DNA of 64,000 bases from Stutzerimonas stutzeri (lineage in GTDB: Bacteria; Pseudomonadota; Gammaproteobacteria; Pseudomonadales; Pseudomonadaceae). The stretch spans positions 708,327-772,326 of the forward strand of contig DDKB01000017.1 in NCBI GenBank assembly GCA_002339675.1, written 5' to 3'. Made by a program: the position numbers and the translations under genes. Position 1 is the stretch's first letter. Each line of letters opens with the position of its first letter. The notes under the pieces are model-generated. The model was not told the DNA's origin, did no database searches, and saw only the letters and a program-made list of their open reading frames with translations. Positions 53,429 through 61,339 of the stretch are shown here, in pieces.

Positions 53429-54616
53429 ATGAACCGATCGATAACCGACGACATTTCGGCGATCAGCCGGATCAATGCCGTACCGGCGATTCTCCAGGTC
53501 ATTTCCGAGACCACCGGACTGCGGTTCGCCGCGGTCGCGCGGGTGACGGAGGATACCTGGACGGCCTGCGCGGTGCTCGACCGGATCAACTTCGGCCTGC
53601 AGGTCGGCGGCGAGCTGGACGTGACCACCACGCTGTGCCATGAAATCCACGCCTCCCACGAAACCATCATCATCAGCAAGGCGAGTGATGATTCGCGTTA
53701 CTGCACGCACCAAACGCCCCGCCTGTATGGCTTCGAGAGCTATGTCTCGACCCCTGTGTTTCGTACCGACGGCAGCTTTTTCGGCACCGTCTGCGCGCTC
53801 GATCCGCGGCCGGCCAAGCTTTCGGAAATGCCGATCCAGACGATGATGGAGTCGTTCGCCAAGTTGCTGGCCATCCAGCTGGAGGCCGAAGAACAGTTCG
53901 AGGCGACCGAGGCGGCATTGCTCGATGCGCAGCAGACGGCCGAATTGCGCGAGCAGTTCATCGCCCTGCTCGGACACGACCTGCGCAACCCGCTGTCGTC
54001 GATCCTGTCCGGGGCGCAGCTGTTGATGAAGCGCTCGGCGGATGCCTCGATCAACGGCATCGCCGCGCACATGCTCACCGCCACGCGGCGCGCTTCACGC
54101 CTGGTGGATGACGTGCTGGACTTCGCCCGTGGGCGTCTGGGCCACGGCATTCCGTTGCAACGCCGCGACTGCGCGGACCTGCACATCGTCCTCACGCATA
54201 TCGTCTCGGAGATGCAGAGCGCCCATCCGCAGCGCGCGATCGATGCCGAGATTGCTACGCTGGACGGGGTCCGTTGCGATGCGGACCGGCTCGCACAGCT
54301 GCTGTCCAACCTGCTGGCCAATGCGCTGGTGCACGGTGCGGCCGATGGCCGGGTTCGGGTGCGCGCCGTGATCGAGCAGCAGCAGCTCGTGCTGTCGGTG
54401 AACAACCAGGGCGATCCGATCCCGGCGGACCGCCTGGCGCAGCTGTTCAAGCCTTATTGGCGCGAGGCGTCGAGCACGCAGTCGGGGCTCGGCCTGGGCC
54501 TGTACATTGCCCAGGAGATTGCCGTGTCGCATGGCGGCAGCATGCAGGTCACCTCGACTGCCGAGGCGGGCACCACCTTTACCTTCAGCATGCCGGTCAC
54601 CGCCTCGCTCGCTTAG
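53429..54616 (+). CDS. Soluble GAF-domain sensor histidine kinase
   Basis: The 395 residues have no membrane segment. A GAF domain spans about residues 20-155 (LRFAAVARVTEDTWTACAVL, VSTPVFRTDGSFFGTVCALD). A kinase core follows with H-box IALLGHDLRNPLSSILSGAQ, N-box LLSNLLANALVHGA and GLGLGLYIAQEIA. No response-regulator gene is adjacent. The start at 53429 fits the GAF boundary but has a weak ribosome site. Confidence 0.9.
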   Translation: MNRSITDDISAISRINAVPAILQVISETTGLRFAAVARVTEDTWTACAVLDRINFGLQVGGELDVTTTLCHEIHASHETIIISKASDDSRYCTHQTPRLYGFESYVSTPVFRTDGSFFGTVCALDPRPAKLSEMPIQTMMESFAKLLAIQLEAEEQFEATEAALLDAQQTAELREQFIALLGHDLRNPLSSILSGAQLLMKRSADASINGIAAHMLTATRRASRLVDDVLDFARGRLGHGIPLQRRDCADLHIVLTHIVSEMQSAHPQRAIDAEIATLDGVRCDADRLAQLLSNLLANALVHGAADGRVRVRAVIEQQQLVLSVNNQGDPIPADRLAQLFKPYWREASSTQSGLGLGLYIAQEIAVSHGGSMQVTSTAEAGTTFTFSMPVTASLA

Positions 54617-55059
54617 GCGGGCTCGGCTTTCATCAGGTCGTAGGCGCCGAGGTAGGCGCCGGCGAGCTGGCTTTTCTGGCGCTCGCTGAGCAACTTGCCC
54701 GCCATCTGGAAGAACTTGTGCTCTTCTTCCTGCAGGTGGTGGTGGACCTTGTCCGACAGTTTGCGCGCATGGGCGAGCCAGCTTGGGCTGCTGGGGTCGG
54801 TGGCTTCGAGCGCCTCGATCATTTCGTCCATTTCGTGGTGCTCGGCGATGGCGTGGCGGGACAGGTCCACGCCATCGTCGTCATGCATCAGCGGAATGTA
54901 GAAATGCCGTTCCTCGGCGACCGAGTGGACCCAGAGTTCCTGCTTGAGCTGGGCGAACAGGGCCTGGCGCTCGTCGCTGTCGCCCTGGGTCTGGACCAGG
55001 CGCTCGGACAGCTCGCGCTGGATGTCGTGACTCAGGCGCAGCGCTTCGAAAATCAGCAT
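54613..55059 (-). CDS. Hemerythrin-domain protein
   Basis: This 148-residue four-helix bundle has HSVAEERHFYIPLM, HHEMDEMIEAL and HHHLQEEEHKFF, which carry the His/Glu ligands of a di-iron hemerythrin site. Roles range from oxygen or nitric-oxide sensing to iron protection. Its stop overlaps the convergent kinase stop by 3 bases (shared tta/tag). The ATG at 55059 follows gagga-like gaggaaac. Confidence 0.87.
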   Translation of the reverse strand: MLIFEALRLSHDIQRELSERLVQTQGDSDERQALFAQLKQELWVHSVAEERHFYIPLMHDDDGVDLSRHAIAEHHEMDEMIEALEATDPSSPSWLAHARKLSDKVHHHLQEEEHKFFQMAGKLLSERQKSQLAGAYLGAYDLMKAEPA

Positions 55060-55328
55060 GACGACGTTTCCTCTTCCATGGGATGGTGGGCGTCTGACAG
55101 GTGCCTGCGCGCCGAGTGCCACCTGGGGCGGCTTTATTTACGGACCTCGGCAACCGCAGGCGCGAGCTTGCTCAAGAATGGCGACGCCGCGCCGGCAGCG
55201 TTCGACGAGGCGCGACGGCGGGTTGGACGGCCAGTTGGCCGAGGCCTTGGGTACCGCCCGTTGATGGGCGGAGCCCACCGAGTCTGCATACCCGCACGTC
55301 TGTTCAGGCGCCGGCCCCGGCGTTCGGC

Positions 55329-57029
55329 TCAGAACAGAAAATACCGCTGCGCCATCGGCAGCACTTCGGCCGGCTCGCACCAGAGCAGTTGGCCATCGGC
55401 GCGCACCTGATAGTTCTGCGGGTCGACCTGAATATCCGGCGTGTAGTCGTTGTGGATCAGGTCTTTCTTCTGCACCGAACGGCAGCCCTTCACCACGCCG
55501 ATCTTCTTTTTCAGCCCCAGTTGCTCGGGCACGCCGGCCTCGAACGCGGCCTGGCTGATGAAGGTAAAGCTGGAGGCATGCAGCGAGCCGCCGTAACTGG
55601 CGAACATTGGCCGGTAGTGCACCGGTTGCGGTGTCGGGATCGAGGCGTTGGCGTCGCCCATCAGGCTGGCGGCAATGGCACCTCCCTTGAGGATCAGCGT
55701 CGGCTTCACGCCGAAGAAGGCCGGGCGCCAGAGCACCAGGTCGGCCCACTTGCCGACTTCGATGGAGCCCACCTCGTGGCTGACGCCGTGGGTGATCGCC
55801 GGGTTGATGGTGTACTTGGCGATGTAGCGCTTGGCGCGGAAGTTGTCGTTGCCGGCGCCATCACCGGGCAGGGCGCCGCGCTGCTTCTTCATCTTGTCGG
55901 CGGTCTGCCAGGTGCGGGTGATCACCTCGCCAACGCGGCCCATGGCCTGGCTGTCGGAGCTGATCATCGAGAACGCGCCGAGGTCATGGAGGATGTCCTC
56001 GGCGGCAATGGTTTCGCGGCGGATACGGCTCTCGGCGAAGGCCACGTCCTCGGCGATGCTCGGATCGAGGTGGTGGCAGACCATGAGCATGTCCAGGTGC
56101 TCATCGATGGTGTTCTTGGTGAACGGCCGGGTCGGGTTGGTCGAGCTGGGCAGCACGTTGGGCAAGCCGCAGGCCTTGATGATGTCCGGCGCGTGACCAC
56201 CGCCGGCACCTTCGGTGTGGTAGGTGTGGATGGTGCGGCCCTTGAAGGCGCCGAGGGTCGTCTCGACGAAGCCGGATTCGTTCAAGGTATCGGTGTGGAT
56301 GGCCACCTGCACATCGTATTGGTCCGCCACGTTCAGGCAGTTGTCGATGGCCGCCGGGGTGGTGCCCCAGTCTTCGTGCAGTTTCAAGCCGATGGCGCCG
56401 GCCTTGACCTGCTCGATCAGCGGCTCGGGCAGCGAGGCGTTGCCCTTGCCGGTGAAGCCGATGTTCATCGGGAAGGCGTCGGCGGCCTTGAGCATCATCG
56501 CCATGTGCCAGGGACCGGGCGTGACCGTGGTGGCGTTGGTGCCGGTGGCCGGACCCGTACCGCCGCCGATCATGGTGGTCACGCCGCTCATCAGCGCCTC
56601 TTCGATCTGCTGCGGGCAGATGAAGTGGATGTGCGAGTCGATGCCGCCGGCGGTGAGGATCATGCCTTCGCCGGCGATGACTTCCGTCGCGGCGCCGATG
56701 GCGATGGTCACATCTGGCTGAATGTCCGGGTTTCCGGCCTTGCCGATGGCGGCGATGCGGCCGTCCTTCAAGCCGACGTCCGCCTTGACGATGCCCCAGT
56801 GGTCGAGGATCAGTGCGTTGGTGATCAGCGTGTCGACGACGTCTGCGGCGCACAGTTGGCCCTGGCCCATGCCGTCGCGGATCACCTTGCCACCGCCGAA
56901 TTTCACTTCCTCGCCGTAGGTGGTGAAGTCCTTCTCGACCTGGATCCACAGCTCGGTGTCGGCCAGGCGCACCTTGTCGCCGACGGTGGGGCCGAACATG
57001 TCGGCGTAGGCTTGTCTGCTGATCTTCAT
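55329..57029 (-). CDS. ureC: Urease subunit alpha
   Basis: The 566 residues have the catalytic features of urease: the carbamylated Lys in GLKLHEDWGTTP, nickel-binding HIHF in GIDSHIHFICPQQ, and the flap Cys/His in MLMVCHHLDP. It hydrolyses urea to ammonia and carbamate. It is full length. It lies 148 bases after ureB, a gap filled by a dispersed hairpin repeat. Confidence 0.98.
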   Translation of the reverse strand: MKISRQAYADMFGPTVGDKVRLADTELWIQVEKDFTTYGEEVKFGGGKVIRDGMGQGQLCAADVVDTLITNALILDHWGIVKADVGLKDGRIAAIGKAGNPDIQPDVTIAIGAATEVIAGEGMILTAGGIDSHIHFICPQQIEEALMSGVTTMIGGGTGPATGTNATTVTPGPWHMAMMLKAADAFPMNIGFTGKGNASLPEPLIEQVKAGAIGLKLHEDWGTTPAAIDNCLNVADQYDVQVAIHTDTLNESGFVETTLGAFKGRTIHTYHTEGAGGGHAPDIIKACGLPNVLPSSTNPTRPFTKNTIDEHLDMLMVCHHLDPSIAEDVAFAESRIRRETIAAEDILHDLGAFSMISSDSQAMGRVGEVITRTWQTADKMKKQRGALPGDGAGNDNFRAKRYIAKYTINPAITHGVSHEVGSIEVGKWADLVLWRPAFFGVKPTLILKGGAIAASLMGDANASIPTPQPVHYRPMFASYGGSLHASSFTFISQAAFEAGVPEQLGLKKKIGVVKGCRSVQKKDLIHNDYTPDIQVDPQNYQVRADGQLLWCEPAEVLPMAQRYFLF

Positions 57030-57062
57030 CGGGGCTCCTTGGTCGGTCCCTGTATTGGCTCT

Positions 57063-57175
57063 GCCCTCACCCCAACTCTCTCCCGGAGGGAGAGGGGGCT
57101 GAACGGCGTTGGTCCATTCCGTCGCGGTGGCTGCTTTTCTCCCTCTCCCCGTGGGAGAGGGCTGGGGTGAGGGGC
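57063..57175. repeat. CCCTCACCCC-type paired hairpin repeat between ureB and ureC
   Basis: CCCTCACCCCAACTCTCTCCC at one end is mirrored by GGGAGAGGGCTGGGGTGAGGG at the other. Inside are two smaller hairpins, CTCTCCC/GGGAGAG and CCCTCTCCC/GGGAGAGGG. The overall shape is a long imperfect palindrome, like REP doublets of other bacteria. Confidence 0.75.
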
Positions 57176-57177
57176 TT

Positions 57178-57483
57178 TTAAAGCGCGCCCATCACTCGCC
57201 CGGCGAAACCGAACACCCGCCGATCACCGGCCAGCTCAACCAGCTCCACCTCACGGCTCTGGCCCGGTTCGAAGCGCACTGCGGTGCCAGCCGGGATGTT
57301 CAGACGCATGCCGCGCGTGGTGGCGCGATCGAAGGTGAGCGCGTCGTTGGTTTCGAAGAAGTGGTAGTGCGAACCGACCTGAATCGGCCGGTCGCCACTG
57401 TTGGCCACGCAGAGGGTCAGGGTGCGGCGGCCGGCGTTGAGCTCGATCTCGCCGTCCTGGATCTGGTATTCGCCGGGGATCAT
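57178..57483 (-). CDS. ureB: Urease subunit beta
   Basis: The 101 residues start MIPGEYQIQDGEIELNAGR and carry QVGSHYHFFETNDAL, diagnostic of the structural beta subunit. The ATG overlaps the stop of the acetyltransferase gene (ATGA), so the two are coupled. Confidence 0.97.
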   Translation of the reverse strand: MIPGEYQIQDGEIELNAGRRTLTLCVANSGDRPIQVGSHYHFFETNDALTFDRATTRGMRLNIPAGTAVRFEPGQSREVELVELAGDRRVFGFAGRVMGAL

Positions 57484-57989
57484 GGCTGGGACGTCCTGTT
57501 CAGGGTCAGTTGCATCATGGTCAGGTCCAGCCAGCGGCCGAACTTGCAGCCCACCTGGCGCATCTGGGCCGCGTGGATGAAGCCAAGCTGCTGATGCATG
57601 TGAATGGACGCGCGATTCTCGCTCTCGATGGCCGCGATCATCACGTGCTTGTGCATCTCGCGGGCGCGCTTGATCAGCGCCTGCATCAGGCTGCGGCCCA
57701 CGCCGCCACCGCGTTGGCCGGGGCGCACATAGACGGAGTTCTCAACGGTGTGGCGGAAGCCGTCGTGCGGGCGCCAGGGGCCGAAGGAGGCATAGCCAGC
57801 CACCTGTCCGTGATCGTCAATCGCGACCAGCACCGGGTAGCCCTGTTCATGGCGCTCGGCCAGCCAGGCGCGGCGGTTGTCGAGGTCGACGACCTTGTCG
57901 TTCCAGATCGCCGTGCTGTTCTGCACCGCGTCGTTGTAGATTTCTAGGATGCCTGCAAGGTCGGCATCCAGGGCGTCACGTATCTGCAC
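57480..57989 (-). CDS. GNAT acetyltransferase of the phosphinothricin/methionine-sulfoximine type
   Basis: The 169 residues have the family features IYNDAVQNSTAIWND, GYASFGPWRPHDGFRHTVE and YVRPGQRGGGVGRSLMQALI. P. aeruginosa PA4866 (recalled), at the same place in its urease operon, acetylates L-methionine sulfoximine and related glutamine-synthetase inhibitors. The GTG at 57989 is preceded by aaggaa at good spacing, better than the TTG at 58004. The stop overlaps ureB. Confidence 0.93.
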   Translation of the reverse strand: MQIRDALDADLAGILEIYNDAVQNSTAIWNDKVVDLDNRRAWLAERHEQGYPVLVAIDDHGQVAGYASFGPWRPHDGFRHTVENSVYVRPGQRGGGVGRSLMQALIKRAREMHKHVMIAAIESENRASIHMHQQLGFIHAAQMRQVGCKFGRWLDLTMMQLTLNRTSQP

Positions 57990-58044
57990 GTTGCGTTCCT
58001 TCAATAACGGTTCAATTCGGCTGCAGTAGACATTGACCCGCGTT

Positions 58045-58347
58045 TCAGGGAATAGGTTGATGCACCGTGACCAGCTTGGTGCCGTCCGGAAAGGTCGCTT
58101 CGACCTGGATCTCCGGAATCATCTCCGGCACGCCTTCCATCACCTGCTCGCGGCTCAGCAGGGTGGTGCCGAAGTGCATCAGCTCGGCGACCGTCTGGCC
58201 GTCGCGGGCACCTTCTAGCAGGGCGGCGGAAATGTAGGCCATGGCTTCCGGGTAGTTGAGCTTCAACCCGCGGGCGAGACGGCGCTCAGCCACCAGCCCG
58301 GCGGTGAAGATCAGCATCTTGTCTTTTTCTCTTGGCGACAAATCCAT
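58045..58347 (-). CDS. ureA: Urease subunit gamma
   Basis: The 100 residues start MDLSPREKDKMLIFTAGLVA and have LNYPEAMAYISAALLEGARD. It is normal length. The upstream gap to ureD holds two perfect hairpins (separate entries). Confidence 0.97.
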   Translation of the reverse strand: MDLSPREKDKMLIFTAGLVAERRLARGLKLNYPEAMAYISAALLEGARDGQTVAELMHFGTTLLSREQVMEGVPEMIPEIQVEATFPDGTKLVTVHQPIP

Positions 58348-58364
58348 AACAGCTCCAGTCGTGG

Positions 58365-58390
58365 GGTGGATGTCACTGTTCACATCCACC
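58365..58390. repeat. GGTGGAT/ATCCACC hairpin between ureD and ureA
   Basis: GGTGGATGT and ACATCCACC form a perfect 9-bp stem with an 8-base loop, 17 bases before the ureA start. It shares its stem core with the hairpins between urtD and urtE. Confidence 0.6.
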
Positions 58391-58453
58391 GGCTCGTGGC
58401 GGCAGACCACGCAGCGTTATTCAGTGCAGCGCGCACGCAGGCGCGCCAGGGTA

Positions 58454-58483
58454 CGGTGGGCAACGGCGCCGCCTTGCCCACCG
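58454..58483. repeat. CGGTGGGCAA hairpin between ureD and ureA
   Basis: CGGTGGGCAA and TTGCCCACCG form a perfect 10-bp stem with loop CGGCGCCGCC, 5 bases after the ureD stop. It could attenuate or stabilise the mRNA at this junction. Confidence 0.6.
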
Positions 58484-58488
58484 CTCAT

Positions 58489-59322
58489 TCACGTACTCCA
58501 GATTCGTGGCGCTACCGCCTCGCGGCCCAGCAGTTGGGGGCGCAATAACCGCCATAAATCGATCAACCAGGCGCGCGCATGCAGCGCTTCGTCGCAGAGG
58601 CAGCGCGCTACTACCAAGCCGGGCAATTGCGTGAGGTCGCCGCGCACGCGGCCGGGCAATTCACGGCAGCGCTCCATCAGATCGGCATCGATCTCGCCGC
58701 TGACAATCATGGTCGCAAACACCGGCTGACCATCGAGACCGATTGGCGAATCCAGCAAGCCATCGTTGCCCACCACACGCTGGCGTTCGTGCCAGAGCAG
58801 GTCACCGTCGCGGCTGATATTCAGGTGTGCCTGAAAGTGGCCCGCATCGAAGCGCTCGCCACTGGCCGGTCGGCCCAGCGCAATGATGTCCCAATAGAAC
58901 AACCGAGCGTTGCCCTCCAGTTCGATGGTCGTGGTGAGCTCGGCCTGCGCCGCAGAGTAGACGATGGTCTCCTGCGGCAGCCATTCCAGCGTCGCGCCGG
59001 TCTCGACGCGCAATTGCACGTTCTGGAACGCCGCGCCGCCAGCGCGATACCACTTCGCCGCGCCAGGGCTGGTCAGCTGTGCCCAGGCACCGGCGGCAAC
59101 CGAGGCGCTGATATCCAGTCGGTCACCGCCGGCAATCCCGCCCGGCGGGTGCACGATGATGTGCTGGCAGACTTCCGGCCCTTCTGGATAGAGGTGCTTC
59201 TGCACCCTCAGCGGCCCGCTGTGCCGGCGCAACACCGGGCGCGTGGCGCCGGCGCTCAGTGCATAATCGAGCTCCAGCTCGGCATGCCAGTGGGGGGTGA
59301 ACAGCGGTGCAGGGGCGTTCAT
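58489..59322 (-). CDS. ureD: Urease accessory protein UreD
   Basis: The 277 residues have WHAELELDYALSAGATRPV, HPPGGIAGGDRLDI and AQLTSPGAAKWYR. UreD (UreH) is the scaffold of the urease activation complex. The ATG at 59322 lies exactly 42 bases after a sigma-54-type -12 motif, matching ureE. Confidence 0.95.
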   Translation of the reverse strand: MNAPAPLFTPHWHAELELDYALSAGATRPVLRRHSGPLRVQKHLYPEGPEVCQHIIVHPPGGIAGGDRLDISASVAAGAWAQLTSPGAAKWYRAGGAAFQNVQLRVETGATLEWLPQETIVYSAAQAELTTTIELEGNARLFYWDIIALGRPASGERFDAGHFQAHLNISRDGDLLWHERQRVVGNDGLLDSPIGLDGQPVFATMIVSGEIDADLMERCRELPGRVRGDLTQLPGLVVARCLCDEALHARAWLIDLWRLLRPQLLGREAVAPRIWST

Positions 59323-59359
59323 GGGCGCAGGCTTTTCGATCTGTCGGTCAGGAAAGCAG

Positions 59360-59375
59360 AGCAATCGCCATGCCT
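59360..59375 (-). promoter_or_regulatory. ureD: Sigma-54-type promoter of ureD
   Basis: The minus strand reads AGGCATG-GCGA-TTGCT, 10 of 12 positions of TGGCACG-N4-TTGCW, with invariant GG and GC 10 bases apart. The predicted start is about 59349. TTGCTCTGCT and the 42-base distance to ATG are shared with ureE. Confidence 0.72.
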
Positions 59376-59379
59376 GTTG

Positions 59380-59396
59380 TGCGCTGCCCTGGTGCG
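59380..59396. promoter_or_regulatory. NtrC-like site close to the ureD promoter
   Basis: TGCGCT-GCCCT-GGTGCG matches 9 of 12 positions. Its centre is only about 39 bases before the predicted start, close for an enhancer. Confidence 0.35.
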
Positions 59397-59487
59397 TCGT
59401 CCTGTGGCGCGGCCTGATAGCTCGGCGCTGCAGCGCTTTCTGCCGCGAGTTAGCGTCCTGATCAGGCGTCTCTGGCTGATGCTCTTG

Positions 59488-59504
59488 TGCTTCGGGCTGG
59501 TGCG
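59488..59504. promoter_or_regulatory. NtrC-like site upstream of ureD, proximal of pair
   Basis: TGCTTC-GGGCT-GGTGCG matches 9 of 12 positions of the NtrC dyad. Its centre is about 147 bases before the predicted start and 29 bp from the next site. Confidence 0.4.
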
Positions 59505-59516
59505 TTGAGCTTTTGA

Positions 59517-59533
59517 TGCGCCGTTTTGGTGCG
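59517..59533. promoter_or_regulatory. NtrC-like site upstream of ureD, distal of pair
   Basis: TGCGCC-GTTTT-GGTGCG matches 10 of 12 positions of the NtrC dyad TGCACC-N5-GGTGCA. Its centre is about 176 bases before the predicted ureD start, just after the urtE stop. Confidence 0.55.
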
Positions 59534-59541
59534 TTGTTCGA

Positions 59542-60240
59542 TCAGATCGCGACCAGCCCGCGTACGCCTTCGGCTTCCATCGTTTCGCCGCGCCCCTGCT
59601 GAATAATCTCGCCGCGGCTCATCACCAGGTACTGGTCGGCCAGCTCGGCGGCGAAATCGTAGAACTGCTCCACCAGCAGGATTGCCATGTCACCGCGGGC
59701 AGCGAGTGTCTTGATCACCGCGCCGATTTCCTTGATCACTGACGGCTGGATGCCCTCGGTAGGCTCGTCGAGGATCAGGAGGCGCGGTTGGCTCGCCAGC
59801 GCGCGGCCGATGGCCAGTTGTTGCTGTTGGCCGCCGGACAGGTCGCCGCCGCGGCGGTGCTTCATTTCCTTGAGGACCGGGAACAGCTCGTAGATGAATT
59901 CCGGTACTTCCTTCGCCTCTTTTGCGCTGAAACGCGACAGGCCCATGAGCAGGTTTTCTTCAACCGTCAGCCGGCCGAAGATTTCACGCCCCTGGGGCAC
60001 GTAGGCGATGCCGGCGTGTACGCGCTGGTGCGGCTTGAAGGCGGTGATCGGCTTGCCTTCCCAGTTCACCGCGCCTTCCTTGGCCGGGATCAGGCCCATC
60101 AGGCATTTCAGCAGGGTGGTCTTGCCCACGCCGTTACGCCCGAGCAGGCAGGTGACTTCGCCGATGCGGGCATCGAACGACAGGCCGCGCAGGATGTGGC
60201 TGCCGCCGTAGTACTGATGCAGTTGTTGGACTTGCAGCAT
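59542..60240 (-). CDS. urtE: Urea ABC transporter ATP-binding subunit UrtE
   Basis: This 232-residue LivF-type ATPase has Walker A LLGRNGVGKTTLLK, ABC signature LSGGQQQQLAIGRAL and Walker B LLILDEPTEGIQPS. It energises high-affinity urea uptake with UrtD. A repeat-filled gap of 244 bases separates it from urtD. Confidence 0.96.
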   Translation of the reverse strand: MLQVQQLHQYYGGSHILRGLSFDARIGEVTCLLGRNGVGKTTLLKCLMGLIPAKEGAVNWEGKPITAFKPHQRVHAGIAYVPQGREIFGRLTVEENLLMGLSRFSAKEAKEVPEFIYELFPVLKEMKHRRGGDLSGGQQQQLAIGRALASQPRLLILDEPTEGIQPSVIKEIGAVIKTLAARGDMAILLVEQFYDFAAELADQYLVMSRGEIIQQGRGETMEAEGVRGLVAI

Positions 60241-60263
60241 GTCGATGTCCTTGTTTTGTCATT

Positions 60264-60322
60264 ACGCGTGGAAAGGGCTTCGCCGTTTTCGGTGGATAAG
60301 CCTGCGGCGTTTTCCACCCTGC
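60264..60322. repeat. GTGGAAA hairpin repeat, copy A (urtD-urtE gap)
   Basis: This runs from acgcgtggaaagggcttcgc to gcgttttccaccctgcg, an imperfect inverted repeat that contains an internal ggtggataa. It resembles copy B about 110 bp away. Confidence 0.6.
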
Positions 60323-60340
60323 GTTTACGTTGCGATGATG

Positions 60341-60356
60341 CGGACGCCGGCGTCCG
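60341..60356. repeat. Perfect 16-bp palindrome (urtD-urtE gap)
   Basis: CGGACGCCGGCGTCCG is its own reverse complement. It lies between the two GTGGAAA repeats. Function is unknown. Confidence 0.5.
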
Positions 60357-60372
60357 GTCTGGCCTACTGGGT

Positions 60373-60408
60373 ACGCGTGGAAAAGGCTTCGCCGTTTTCC
60401 ACCCTACG
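60373..60408. repeat. GTGGAAAA hairpin repeat, copy B (urtD-urtE gap)
   Basis: GTGGAAAA and TTTTCCAC form an 8-bp stem around ggcttcgccg, flanked by acgc and cctacg. It is nearly the same as copy A at both ends. Confidence 0.65.
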
Positions 60409-60417
60409 TTCGGCGGC

Positions 60418-60447
60418 GTAGGGTGGATGGCGCTTCACCCATCCACC
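60418..60447. repeat. GTAGGGTGGATGG hairpin (urtD-urtE gap)
   Basis: GGTGGATGG and CCATCCACC form a perfect 9-bp stem with an 8-base loop, 37 bases after the urtD stop. It belongs to the same GGTGG/CCACC hairpin class as the ureD-ureA hairpins. Confidence 0.65.
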
Positions 60448-60484
60448 TTCATGCGGCCTCGATGGGCGACCGGCGCCGAAGCAT

Positions 60485-61335
<851 letters not shown>

Positions 61336-61339
<4 letters not shown>

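Noticed and set aside
55254..55271. CCGCCC/GGGCGG hairpin downstream of ureC
   Set aside because: Only a 6-bp stem, no T-tract, and 58 bases after the stop; too weak to call a terminator.
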